Assembly: GCA_030374735.1 (NCBI GenBank) | Contig: JASCIV010000487.1 | Location: 1 to 18,567 of the forward strand | From: Gracilaria caudata | Lineage: Eukaryota > Rhodophyta > Florideophyceae > Gracilariales > Gracilariaceae | Length of the DNA: 18,567 nt | Direction: 5' to 3' | Part shown: positions 7,781 through 15,730 of the stretch, piece after piece | Numbering within the stretch: position 1 is the first letter of the stretch | Layout: the number at the start of each line of letters is the position of its first letter | Translations under genes and position numbers: made by a program | The notes under the pieces: model-generated | The model's input: the letters and a program-made list of their open reading frames with translations, nothing else | What the model was told of the DNA's origin: nothing | Databases searched by the model: none

Positions 7781-9583
7781 TCATCGCGTTCGATTCTCCC
7801 TCCCGCGCCCTACGCGCTCTTCGTTCCCGCCCACTCCCTCAAAACCGCCGTTCTCCTCGTCTCCCGCAGCCCCGCCCTGCATCGCCTGTGCCACTCCCAG
7901 CAGATCCATATCGAGCTCCTCGGACGAGAAGCACAGCGTCTCATCCTCTTCCTCAGCCACATCCTCCGCCACATCCTCCGCCACATCCTCCGGCTCGTCC
8001 TCCACCACAGCCGGTGCGCTATGTCCACTGATCAGTCCCCGCGACACTGGCCCTATCAGCATGTTCACCACCTTCATGCGTTCGCATGCTGCCCCGAACG
8101 CCATGCGATCCTTTGCACTGCGTGTACCTCCATTCGCGGCCCCACCGCGGCTTTCTGCTCCGGCACCACTAGACCGCCGTCTCTCTTGTCCCTCTCGTTT
8201 GCTTCGGGCCATTTCCAGCTGTAGCTCAATATCATCATCCACAACGCTCTCTTGCTGCATGTGCGCTTCTGCCTCATTCAAGTGCGTCAACAAAGTTAGG
8301 TTATCGCCCCGCCCACCGTTCGCGGCTGTGCTCTCAGAGTCACGTGCCATCAACGCCGCAAGCATATGCTCGTCCGGTATCAATTCATCCTCGACGGCGG
8401 CGTGCGGATCAGAAACTGGGCCAAGCGTATCCTGCGAGTATACACTCCTGGAGCGAGGTTCAGGAGGCGGTAGGAAGTCCGCAATCTGCGAAAACGAATC
8501 GCGTTTTTCCATATCCGCCAATGACGACTGATGTCTACCGAACCGTCGCAGCAGCACCTTTCTGGGCATCGACGATGAGCGATCCGCTGAGCGATGTCGC
8601 GCCGCACAGATACAGCAAGATGCGAAAATAATCAGCGTGACCGACGCAATTATAGATATCACCGTGATCATGGCAATCTTCCATCCGGGCAGAGCGGAGA
8701 TACGACGCCGCACGCTGGGATAACGAACCAGCGCCGTGGTGAAGTCACCTGCTCTCTCCGACGGTCTCATATTTGCACTGGAAGAAGGCAAGAGTGCGGC
8801 TTGATCCCACTCGAACACCACCTCGATACGATTAGAAAGTGTAGGCGGTGTCATGAATTCCGGAGCACTAGGAATGCTAAAGGAAAACTTGGTGAAGTCT
8901 TCAGAGAAGGCCATTGAGCAATTATCGCTGAGAGACGCGGGCGGTACGTTTATGCTGCACAATTCGGAGTCCCAGGGTAACAGATACTTGTAGCGACGAT
9001 TGGCGAGGCGCAGGCGGATGGCGTCCATCGGCGGTGAGTCTGTGAGCGAATGCGGCGAGTTGAACACAATGGCATCGACAGTAGTGATAGCATCAGAGCT
9101 AAGGCGTAGCGCTTGCGCATTCTTGCCGGTATACTCCACGCCTTCCTTCTCGTCGAACAGCACGATACCGACGACGTTGATGGACAGCAGCCTATATTTC
9201 CTGACCCCACTGGGAAGCAGCACGGAGCAGTTCAACATGGCTCGGCCGGGAAAACTGTTCATGGTAATCTGCACCGTCAGGAAGCCGACAAACTGTGCGG
9301 CCTGGAAAGAGGCGTCCACGACGTTGACGATCTTCTTGGAGAAATCATCTTCAAACTCGACCTGTGGCGAGTAGCTGTGAGTGGGGTCAACAAGGCCCTC
9401 GCCCAGGGCGAAGCGCACACGCGGACTACCGGCCGCCGAGCCATCCTTGAGCGCGTAAGTCTCCTCCTGCACGCCGATTTCGGTAGCGAGCTGTGCGCAG
9501 GCGCACGTCGCCAGCAACGAAAGCAGGAGCAACGAGCACAACGCGCGCGCGACATGGCGCATGGCGACGATACCTCGACCCAT
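7781..9583 (-). CDS. Type I membrane protein, family not recognised
   Basis: The ORF encodes 600 aa from the ATG at 9581-9583; a second ATG seven codons later is a possible alternative. Residues 1-31 form a clear signal peptide (ALCSLLLLSLLATCACAQ). A lumenal or extracellular part of about 270 aa follows, rich in beta-type sequence, with two N-glycosylation sequons (NCS near 118 and 221). One membrane helix (about 303-326, AMITVISIIASVTLIIFA) ends in cysteines (SCCIC), which could be palmitoylated. The cytoplasmic tail of about 270 aa is basic next to the membrane, then low-complexity and acidic, with an EDVA triplet repeat at about 531-545. I recognise no domain. The architecture suggests a receptor-like or cargo/adhesion protein, but that is only topology. 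A long antisense frame here is a GC-rich shadow. Confidence 0.75.
   Translation of the reverse strand: MGRGIVAMRHVARALCSLLLLSLLATCACAQLATEIGVQEETYALKDGSAAGSPRVRFALGEGLVDPTHSYSPQVEFEDDFSKKIVNVVDASFQAAQFVGFLTVQITMNSFPGRAMLNCSVLLPSGVRKYRLLSINVVGIVLFDEKEGVEYTGKNAQALRLSSDAITTVDAIVFNSPHSLTDSPPMDAIRLRLANRRYKYLLPWDSELCSINVPPASLSDNCSMAFSEDFTKFSFSIPSAPEFMTPPTLSNRIEVVFEWDQAALLPSSSANMRPSERAGDFTTALVRYPSVRRRISALPGWKIAMITVISIIASVTLIIFASCCICAARHRSADRSSSMPRKVLLRRFGRHQSSLADMEKRDSFSQIADFLPPPEPRSRSVYSQDTLGPVSDPHAAVEDELIPDEHMLAALMARDSESTAANGGRGDNLTLLTHLNEAEAHMQQESVVDDDIELQLEMARSKREGQERRRSSGAGAESRGGAANGGTRSAKDRMAFGAACERMKVVNMLIGPVSRGLISGHSAPAVVEDEPEDVAEDVAEDVAEEEDETLCFSSEELDMDLLGVAQAMQGGAAGDEENGGFEGVGGNEERVGRGRENRTR
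7956..7991. repeat. Three perfect 12-base repeats within a coding region
   Basis: GCCACATCCTCC is repeated three times without mismatch (7956-7967, 7968-7979, 7980-7991). A fourth, diverged unit follows (7992-8003). It encodes the EDVA repeats in the acidic tail of the membrane protein, and is likely to vary in copy number. Confidence 0.85.
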
Positions 9584-9865
9584 GGCAGCCGCTATCGGCA
9601 GACGAGAGCCGTTGGCGACGCGTGAGGATGTACGAAGGTGAGAGCATCTATCTGTTGCGAGCGCGGCCGCACTGTGGCGCTCACGCGCACGCAGCTGCGG
9701 CGCGCCGTCACGCGTGGTGCTGGTGCCACGCGCCTCTCGCACGCGCAGCTGCTGGTACGAATGCCCCGGTCACATCCTGCGGGGCGCCCACTTCAGCGGC
9801 TACTTGCGTCACTCCAGCTCACAAGTCAATTTACGGGTCATTCCTCGCTACTCTTTCAGATCAGC

Positions 9866-10804
9866 TCACGCGTGCGATGGGAAGCCCCAATACTCGACCA
9901 TGTTGCACGTCATGAGTCCGCGGTCAAGCGCGTCCAGCTCATCCAGCTGTTCGGCGCTGAGCTGGAGCGCCGACGCGTTGAAGTTTTGCTCGATGCGTGT
10001 CGCGCTGGAGCTCTTCGCCAACACCGAGCACCCCGTCTGCACTCCCCACGCAATCAGCACCTGCGCCGGCGTTGCGTCCAGCTGATTGGCGATGCGCGCC
10101 ACCACCCCATCCTGCAGCGGCCCGTGCTTACCAGATCCCAGGATCGAGTACATGGTGAAGTGCACGCCGAACATGGCGCACACCTGCCGCAGCTCGCGTC
10201 GCTGATAGTAGCAGTGCGCCTCACACTGGTTCACGGCTGGCCTGATGCGCGCGTACTGCATCGCGTCCATTAACGCCACAACCGAGTAGTTGCTCACGCC
10301 AATGTCCTTCGCCAAACCCATTTCCACGCACTTCTCCATGCCGCGCCATGTATCCTCTAACGTGACGCCTTCAGCCCAGGTGATGCCGCCCTTGTCATCG
10401 CGCACCACCCAGTTGTTCTCCGTGATGGGCAATCCGCCATTCTTCCAAGCAAATGGGTGATGGACAAGGTACAGATCCACGTATTCAAGTCCCAGATCTT
10501 GCAGGCTCCGCTCACACGCCTTAACTACGTCGTCTTGCGCGTGCATTGTGTTCCAGACCTTAGAAGTGATGAAAAGATCCGAGCGAGGTACGCCAGAGGT
10601 GGCGAACCACTCCTTGAAAGCTTCGCCCACTTCCTTTTCGTTCAAATAAACGGCTGCGCAGTCGATATGGCGATAACCGGCGTTGAGAGCGGCCAACACG
10701 GCCGCCTTCGTTTCACCTTGCTCCGCTTTCCACGTGCCAAAGCCATGAAGCGGCATTTTTTTGCCGGAGGGCAATACTACATGCACTCCTTCCTTGCGAG
10801 TCAT
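9866..10804 (-). CDS. Aldo/keto reductase (AKR superfamily)
   Basis: A 312-aa NAD(P)H-dependent carbonyl reductase with the usual family length. The start is the ATG at 10802-10804; upstream only a GTG is available. The catalytic tetrad is present: Asp48 and Tyr53 (HIDCAAVYLNEKEVG), Lys82 (TSKVWNT) and His115 (LVHHPF). Cofactor-site features follow: GVSNYS (about 169-174), NQCEAHCYYQ in place of the common NQ-E-HP-Q motif (about 192-201), TMYSILGSG, and VLAKSSSATRIEQNF (about 261-275), which corresponds to the NADPH-binding IPKS...RI.EN segment. The absence of a signal or transit peptide points to the cytosol. The substrate (aldose, aldose phosphate or a reactive aldehyde) cannot be assigned. 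The PKS-to-AKS change at the cofactor site is slightly unusual. Confidence 0.95.
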   Translation of the reverse strand: MTRKEGVHVVLPSGKKMPLHGFGTWKAEQGETKAAVLAALNAGYRHIDCAAVYLNEKEVGEAFKEWFATSGVPRSDLFITSKVWNTMHAQDDVVKACERSLQDLGLEYVDLYLVHHPFAWKNGGLPITENNWVVRDDKGGITWAEGVTLEDTWRGMEKCVEMGLAKDIGVSNYSVVALMDAMQYARIRPAVNQCEAHCYYQRRELRQVCAMFGVHFTMYSILGSGKHGPLQDGVVARIANQLDATPAQVLIAWGVQTGCSVLAKSSSATRIEQNFNASALQLSAEQLDELDALDRGLMTCNMVEYWGFPSHA

Positions 10805-12381
10805 TTTTTGCCGCTGGCCGATGAAATAGCAATACACACAAGCTGTGAGTGAACCAACGATGAATGATTCGATGCAGGTCTACTGCGAAGGTTGTCCGCT
10901 CTCTACCAGCACAAAGATGTACCTTCGTATGAAGAGCAGTTTACCATTGAGAAGACGCGTGATGCGCCAGTGCAAGCATAATCTCCGCCATAATTTCTTC
11001 GTTGCACACGTGTGAGTTGCAGAATAATGTCGTATCTGCTACCGAGCGGCTCTTTCCTCGTGCCCCGAATGGACCCCACTGTCACGCGTGACTATCACGC
11101 ACAGCTTGCTTTCAGCTGTCATGCGCCGCTTCTAAGCTTAACTGTATTCGGGAATGCGCACTGACCCTGACAGTTGCTTCTCATTCGCTAGTCATTTTCG
11201 ACCGTTCTTCAGTTTCTTTGCAGCGCCGTACCGTGTAACCTAAACGACTTGTTCCCTGCTCCATCTGCTCCTGAAACTTGGAAGTTGGACAATGCAGTCG
11301 CGTTTTACAAACATGCTTGCACTGGTTTCTGGATCTGTGGTGCTCGTGTTGCATTGAGTTTCGCGATCCACCCTTTTCGAGTTGACACCTGGAGCCCCAT
11401 CGCAAAGCAACGCTGGAAACGAACAATCAGTTGCTTCTGTGCTTGAAGCATCACTGTTTCGAAGGATGAAATACGTAGATGCGGCAGTGTAAACAGGGTT
11501 ATCAACTGGTCTTCATGATGAACAGTGTGATAAACTATCAGGCGAGTTGGTTAGTAACCAATGGTTACAACTCGCGCCCGTTGTAATTTACAACTTGTAG
11601 ATAAAGCCTGATCCAATCAACAACGCCCCGCTCAACCAGTTGCGCCTTCCATTGAGCCTACGTTTTGCCATGCTTGAGTCCATGCACCTCTTCTCGCGTA
11701 GTAGAAGCGATATGATTGATGATGAGCCCTATCCATCGAGACATCAGCGCCTTCAAAGAATGTGCTGTATCGGCAACAACTTCGCTCAGGCATCTCGTCT
11801 GCTCGTCTGCCAAACAAGCATCACGCAAGAGGTGCGCGCAAACCCTCTCCCAATACGTCATGTTACAGAGCCCACCCACTGGCCCTTACAACCGCACACT
11901 TCGTTTCACGTCTCGTGTTCATCTCCATCGCTTTATTGACTAGCACGGACTCTCTTCCGGTGACTCACCTTGGTCCAATAAAAAGACGTTCAAAAGCACG
12001 CAGTAAGCTGCCGTTAACAGCGTGACCACCTCTGTAATCACTCCAGCATCGCAGCAAACGAATCAATTCTAGCTAAGTTTACTTCAAAATGTCCGCTTCT
12101 TCATCTTCACTTCCGCGCTCGTATGGAACGCAGGCGCAATTGAACTCATAAGTACGCATTAGATACTATGAATTTCATGGCCTGAAACACATACACAAGG
12201 CTGTCCGTCGCGCTACGACCAAGATCGACTCATCACTATCTTCATCCACCGCATGTCGTTTAGCTTCTCCATTTTACAAATAACGGCGTAAAACGTTTGC
12301 TGCTCGCCAATCCTCGACAACCTGACCGACAACTCGACACGATAAGATTCTTACACCGGACGAATTGTTAACGTACACGTC
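10805..12381. other. 1.6-kb spacer between AKR and the 169-aa gene
   Basis: It should hold the AKR promoter and the 3' UTR of the gene to the right. No frame in it matches a known family. A minus-strand ATG frame at 11658-11861 (67 aa, starting MTYWERVCAHLLRDACLADE) has a fairly protein-like, helix-forming composition but no other support. Two adjacent inverted repeats lie at 11542-11594, and a 12-base palindrome GTCACGCGTGAC at 11081-11092. No tRNA is evident. Confidence 0.5.
11542..11594. repeat. Pair of adjacent inverted repeats
   Basis: The first hairpin pairs GCGAGTTG (11542-11549) with CAACTCGC (11568-11575). Inside it TAACC pairs GGTTA around AAT, leaving a 5-base bulge. Four bases later GTTGTAA and TTACAAC (11580-11594) form a second dyad with a single central T. 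Both are exact. They lie in a gene-free spacer, and their role is unknown. Confidence 0.65.
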
Positions 12382-12891
12382 TCAATTTCTCACCCTGTTC
12401 CGAGCGGCGTCTCGTTCCTCAAAATCCGTCGGACTGTCGTCTTCCGGGGGATTCAAACGAGCAATCATTCCCCTCGCCATACGCAGTAGTGAGAAAGATT
12501 CGTTCATGCAGTTTTGAACTTCTTCATAGCCCTCTTTCGCCTCCTTCAACATCTCGTTCAGCTCCATGCTAATCTTCGAAAGACCACGCTCTTCAGGAAT
12601 TAGGCGTTGAGAATGAACAGTAAGCACGTGTTTTCGAATGCATTCAGAAAAGCATTCATATGCCCTGATACCAGTGGCCTCATACGGCGGCTGAGAGTCG
12701 TGAACGCACGGCAGTGACAGTGACTCGTCCCAGCTATCGTCATGCCCAGAGATGCTTTGCTCTCTTTGCAGGTCACTGTTGAATTGCTGCGGACTATTGG
12801 AGTGTTCCGTGTGCTCCTGTTGTGGAGCTGGCGGAAGGAATATAGGAGGGGTCTTCGGGTTGGTGGGATCCAATGCACGTTCAGGCTGCAT
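12382..12891 (-). CDS. Hypothetical protein, 169 aa, helical C-terminal half
   Basis: An ATG-started frame (12889-12891) with 10 more open codons upstream back to a TGA but no other ATG. The N-terminal third is proline- and glutamine-rich and probably disordered (TPPIFLPPAPQQEH). Residues about 75-150 are predicted helical, with spaced leucine, methionine and cysteine residues: YECFSECIRKHVLTVHSQRL, then LSKISMELNEMLKEAKEGYEEVQNCMNESFSLLRMARGMIARL, split here by a loop. This second part could be a coiled coil. The acidic-basic tail ends in RNRVRN. There is no signal peptide or membrane segment. I do not recognise the family. The amphipathic helices are consistent with a subunit of a protein complex, which is inference only. 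Confidence 0.58.
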   Translation of the reverse strand: MQPERALDPTNPKTPPIFLPPAPQQEHTEHSNSPQQFNSDLQREQSISGHDDSWDESLSLPCVHDSQPPYEATGIRAYECFSECIRKHVLTVHSQRLIPEERGLSKISMELNEMLKEAKEGYEEVQNCMNESFSLLRMARGMIARLNPPEDDSPTDFEERDAARNRVRN

Positions 12892-13319
12892 AGCTTTGAG
12901 GGATGATGTTAAGAGGAACAATGCTCAAACCGCGCTGTGTACGGAGCGCGAGAAAGACGGACGGCGCTTTCTCTGTACGACGGGTACTGCACGCCAGTCC
13001 GATGGTTGAATTCTGTTCATTTCGCTTCGGGATAAGACGATAACACCTTTTGTCGTGCTGAAACGAAACACCTGTCTTCGGCGAGCGAATGGAAAGGCGC
13101 GAAAGCTTAGCGTTGATTTCAAGGGTTATAATGCTATCGAGTGAAAACGGTATGTCTTTGTTCTTGTTCTACTTTCGTATGTGCAGTTTCTATGCTTCTA
13201 CAGTGTTTCTACTTTGAGGTGTTCATCACGGCATGCTGCTCTTTGTATCTTGTCTGCGTCTAAGACGTGATCGACGGCCGAAATCGAGTGCTCCTGTTTC
13301 TCCCCAAGGCTGAACCCGG
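12892..13319. other. Spacer between two hypothetical genes
   Basis: This 428-base stretch is the likely promoter and 5' UTR of the 169-aa gene plus the 3' UTR of the 282-aa gene. I see no gene, long repeat or recognisable promoter box. Confidence 0.45.
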
Positions 13320-14168
13320 TTAACCCGAAACGTATCGAGCTAATCCGGACTTAGTCTCCAGTTCTGCTGCGATCAAAATGATAAGCCAGATTACGGCTTC
13401 TTCTTTTGTGCAGTTCTTGAGCCTCATGTCAAAGAAATGACGAAGGACGAGTGCACTTCCTATTCGCTTGGAAATTCCTGCGACGAAAAGATCATAAGCA
13501 CCATATCCGAAACTATCTTTCGCTGGTTGCATTTCCAGCTTCGGTACTCCGACTAGCACCTCCTTAGGGGAAAATTGGAAAAATGATTCTATGGATGAGA
13601 TATAGTGAATACTCCCGATCTTGCATCCTGGGTCCAAATCTGTGAACAGGGTACCATTCAAGACATGCCACTTCGTCTTGTGTGCTGGGATCACCACTTC
13701 AACCAGCGGTTGTCCTTCCCGTTCTGTTCGAATCCTATATCCCTGTGGTTCATCAAATACTTTGTCGACGTAAAACGAAAGCGGACATTGGCCTAGCAAA
13801 TCTTTTTGCACCTCCGATGGAACGTTAACTTCACGAAGAATATCGCTTGCTTTCGGGACGTGAATCGTAGTTGTTTTGAAAATGTCACGTGTGCGATTCT
13901 CTACAAAGTAGCGTTGTAATTCGTACACGGGGCTACGATTCGGATCCAATTCTCGTGTGAGGTCCTCTCTTATGCCACCCATCACCGGCGCTTCTATCGC
14001 TTTCAGTGGTCTAAGTGGTGTGCCGTTGAGTTCATCCGCACCGCGGACTGCGATATCATGTATTGAGGACGATGGGGTGGCCGGTGGAGTCACCACATTT
14101 TGCTGTGCTTCTTTCTTCCTTTCACGTTCCATTGCTTCCGGAGTCTCCAAAATATCTACTTCAGACAT
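13320..14168 (-). CDS. Hypothetical protein, 282 aa
   Basis: The frame gives 282 aa from the ATG at 14166-14168. It stays open for about 40 more codons upstream, to a TAA near 14290, without another ATG. Residues 1-90 look disordered, with several Thr-Pro dipeptides (ILETPEA, NVVTPPATPSSS, LNGTPLRPL) typical of proline-directed phosphorylation sites. The remaining part looks globular and well composed (VYELQRYFVENRTRD, KDLLGQCPLSFYVDKVF, YHYISSIESFFQF-like strands, HFFDMRLKNC). It ends in a hydrophobic helix (AVIWLIILIAAELE). No family is recognised. Coding status rests on length, composition and conserved-looking structure. A spliced first exon is possible, because TAACAG just before the open frame resembles an acceptor. 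Confidence 0.65.
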   Translation of the reverse strand: MSEVDILETPEAMERERKKEAQQNVVTPPATPSSSIHDIAVRGADELNGTPLRPLKAIEAPVMGGIREDLTRELDPNRSPVYELQRYFVENRTRDIFKTTTIHVPKASDILREVNVPSEVQKDLLGQCPLSFYVDKVFDEPQGYRIRTEREGQPLVEVVIPAHKTKWHVLNGTLFTDLDPGCKIGSIHYISSIESFFQFSPKEVLVGVPKLEMQPAKDSFGYGAYDLFVAGISKRIGSALVLRHFFDMRLKNCTKEEAVIWLIILIAAELETKSGLARYVSG

Positions 14169-14354
14169 AGGTGTCTCTTGAAAGCTGCGCTCTAAGCTCA
14201 GGCGGTGCTGCGTCGCGGGTTTCAGAAAAAAATGTTGGAGATGTTGTGTAGACACGGAATAGGTTTCGGGACTTGCGCTGGTTGTCTGTTACAATCTGTA
14301 TTATTAAGCGCTCAACAGCCAAACTGAGAACAGAGTGGCAGCGTCTTACACGAT

Positions 14355-14368
14355 GGGGGGGGGGGGGG
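14355..14368. repeat. Run of 14 consecutive G
   Basis: A homopolymer within the divergent promoter region. Such runs are length-variable and nucleosome-disfavouring in other eukaryotes. Sequencing error in its exact length is possible. Confidence 0.85.
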
Positions 14369-14621
14369 CTTGAAGCATCTCATACTTCGACTGGGCATGC
14401 GAGTTTGAACACAAGGTGTTTCGCTTCGTCCCAACACAATGTTTTCGGTTGAACCAGGCCCGACAAGTGGAATACGCATGGCTCGAGATGAGAACTGGGA
14501 GCACCATGTGGCCTTTAAGAGTCTAGACCGTATTGCTTTTGTTCCGCAACTGGGCTGCATAAAAGCGGAGTGGCACAGAACAAAGAGTCGGACGGAACGA
14601 CGAAGGAACACGATGGCAACC

Positions 14622-14642
14622 GCAAAATCTTCAAGATTTTGC
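14622..14642. repeat. 21-base inverted repeat with single-base centre
   Basis: GCAAAATCTT (14622-14631) and AAGATTTTGC (14633-14642) are exact reverse complements around one C. It lies 250 bases upstream of the PRA1 start and about 455 bases upstream of the 282-aa gene. The near-zero spacer suits a dimeric DNA-binding factor better than an RNA hairpin. Confidence 0.7.
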
Positions 14643-14891
14643 ACCAATTAAATTGCAAGCACATTTGCAGCTCGCTACTTTCGGATATCATACGCGTAAC
14701 CTTACGTGCGGGCATGTGATGCGAAGCTTATTATTCCGTTTTTGCCCCGATCACAAACGTTTCAATCGCCTCACGCTGCATCCCGCAGTCCGTTGCCGTT
14801 CAGAACTTCGCTTCCCTACGCCGCCAGCCTGCTCGGGTCGTAGCTCGTAACCGGCGCAACTACATCTTGGCGATAAGGGGAAATTGCATCC

Positions 14892-15503
14892 ATGGTCACG
14901 CAAACGGATGTTCCTGCGGCAGCGAGCCCGCCGGAAGGCGAGCCTCAATCTCGACAGTTTGCTCTCCCAAGCTGGGTGACCGCTCCTTTGGAGTCTTTGT
15001 TCGCCACGGTTGGAAATTCGACGTCATCCGTTACTTCTTGGGTGACTACTCGCGGTTCGCGCGCAACGAGCCGTGCTCGACCATGGCTCGAATTCTTCGA
15101 CTTGTCGGCCTTTGGGCTGGCGGAGGGTGGTATAGCCGGCGGCATTGAACGACTCAAGATTAACATTCCGTACTTCCTGTTTAATTATGTGTTGATTGGA
15201 CTCGCAATGACTGTGTTCAGTGTTATCACGAAGATAGGAGCATTGATTGGAACGCTGTTGGTTGTGTGGGTGTATTTCCAGTTCTTCGGAAGCGAACACG
15301 AGAATGAAGAGTACGAATTGATGGGCTTTTCTCTCGACAACTCTGAAAAGTTAGGCCTACTGGTCTTGTTGGGTGGGTTGGTCTTCTGGATCACAGCAGG
15401 TGGCATTGAGTTATTCTTCGAAGTATTGACAGCGATTACGTTTGTTGCCCTTCTGCACGGAAGTCTCAGAAAGCCGAGCCCAGATGCGATCCCTCCAGTC
15501 TAA
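14892..15503 (+). CDS. PRA1: PRA1 (prenylated Rab acceptor / Yip3) family protein
   Basis: A 203-aa membrane protein from an ATG in good context (TCCATGG). PRA1 proteins bind prenylated Rab GTPases and act in ER-Golgi-endosome trafficking. The first 60 residues are Ser/Thr/Pro-rich and cytosolic. The family signature follows: RPWLEFFDLSAF (63-74), then ERLKINIPYFLFNY (86-99), matching the conserved R-x-x-x-N-x-x-YF-x-x-NY pattern. Two hydrophobic pairs follow (about 95-132 and 154-190), separated by an acidic loop (SEHENEEYE), which is the usual four-segment topology. The conserved Pro found before the Arg motif in many members is not obvious here (AEGG instead). It is the only plus-strand gene to the right of 6387, and it converges on the SLC25 carrier with 227 bases between the stop codons. 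Confidence 0.92.
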   Translation: MVTQTDVPAAASPPEGEPQSRQFALPSWVTAPLESLFATVGNSTSSVTSWVTTRGSRATSRARPWLEFFDLSAFGLAEGGIAGGIERLKINIPYFLFNYVLIGLAMTVFSVITKIGALIGTLLVVWVYFQFFGSEHENEEYELMGFSLDNSEKLGLLVLLGGLVFWITAGGIELFFEVLTAITFVALLHGSLRKPSPDAIPPV

Positions 15504-15730
15504 TGAACTACAGCTTCCGTATGAGAACAACTCTGGTGCCCGATAGGTTCGTGTTCTCATCACAGACCGTTAGCGCACTTGAACATCATCGGTCACAACA
15601 GCGAGTGGGTTGCGTTGTAAGTGTAGCCCCATTGTCAAAATAGTCGTGCGATTCGTTCATGTATTTGAATTAGTAGTAAGCGTCAACGAAACAAAAAAGT
15701 GGGTGTTCCTCATGCACAAAACGAATAACG

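Larger units (their letters stand above)
14169..14891. promoter_or_regulatory. Shared upstream region of two divergent genes
   Basis: This 723-base stretch lies between the 5' ends of the 282-aa gene (minus) and PRA1 (plus), so it must contain both promoters. It includes a run of 14 G (14355-14368) and a 21-base near-perfect palindrome (14622-14642). A 70-codon frame at 14439-14651 (ATG start) has no recognisable domain and ends beside the palindrome. I see no clear TATA box. Confidence 0.5.

Noticed and set aside
7785..7805. GTTCGATTCT, resembling a tRNA B box
   Set aside because: The flanking bases cannot pair as a T stem, there is no A box at the right distance, and it lies within coding sequence.
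7677..8531. 284-codon plus-strand frame
   Set aside because: It lies antisense to the membrane-protein gene in GC-rich DNA, is Ser/Pro low-complexity and has no domain. It is a shadow of the real coding strand.
9638..10273. 211-codon plus-strand frame
   Set aside because: It is antisense to the AKR gene and the membrane-protein promoter; arginine- and leucine-rich shadow with no domain.
11081..11092. Perfect palindrome GTCACGCGTGAC
   Set aside because: Several 12-base palindromes are expected by chance in 18.5 kb. Its resemblance to the GTGACGCG motif upstream of DHODH is partial and not in a proven promoter.
11536..11580. AGTTGGTTAGT, tRNA D-arm-like sequence
   Set aside because: The possible B-box-like GGTTACAACTC is only about 10 bases away, too close for a tRNA gene. 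The block is better explained as inverted repeats.
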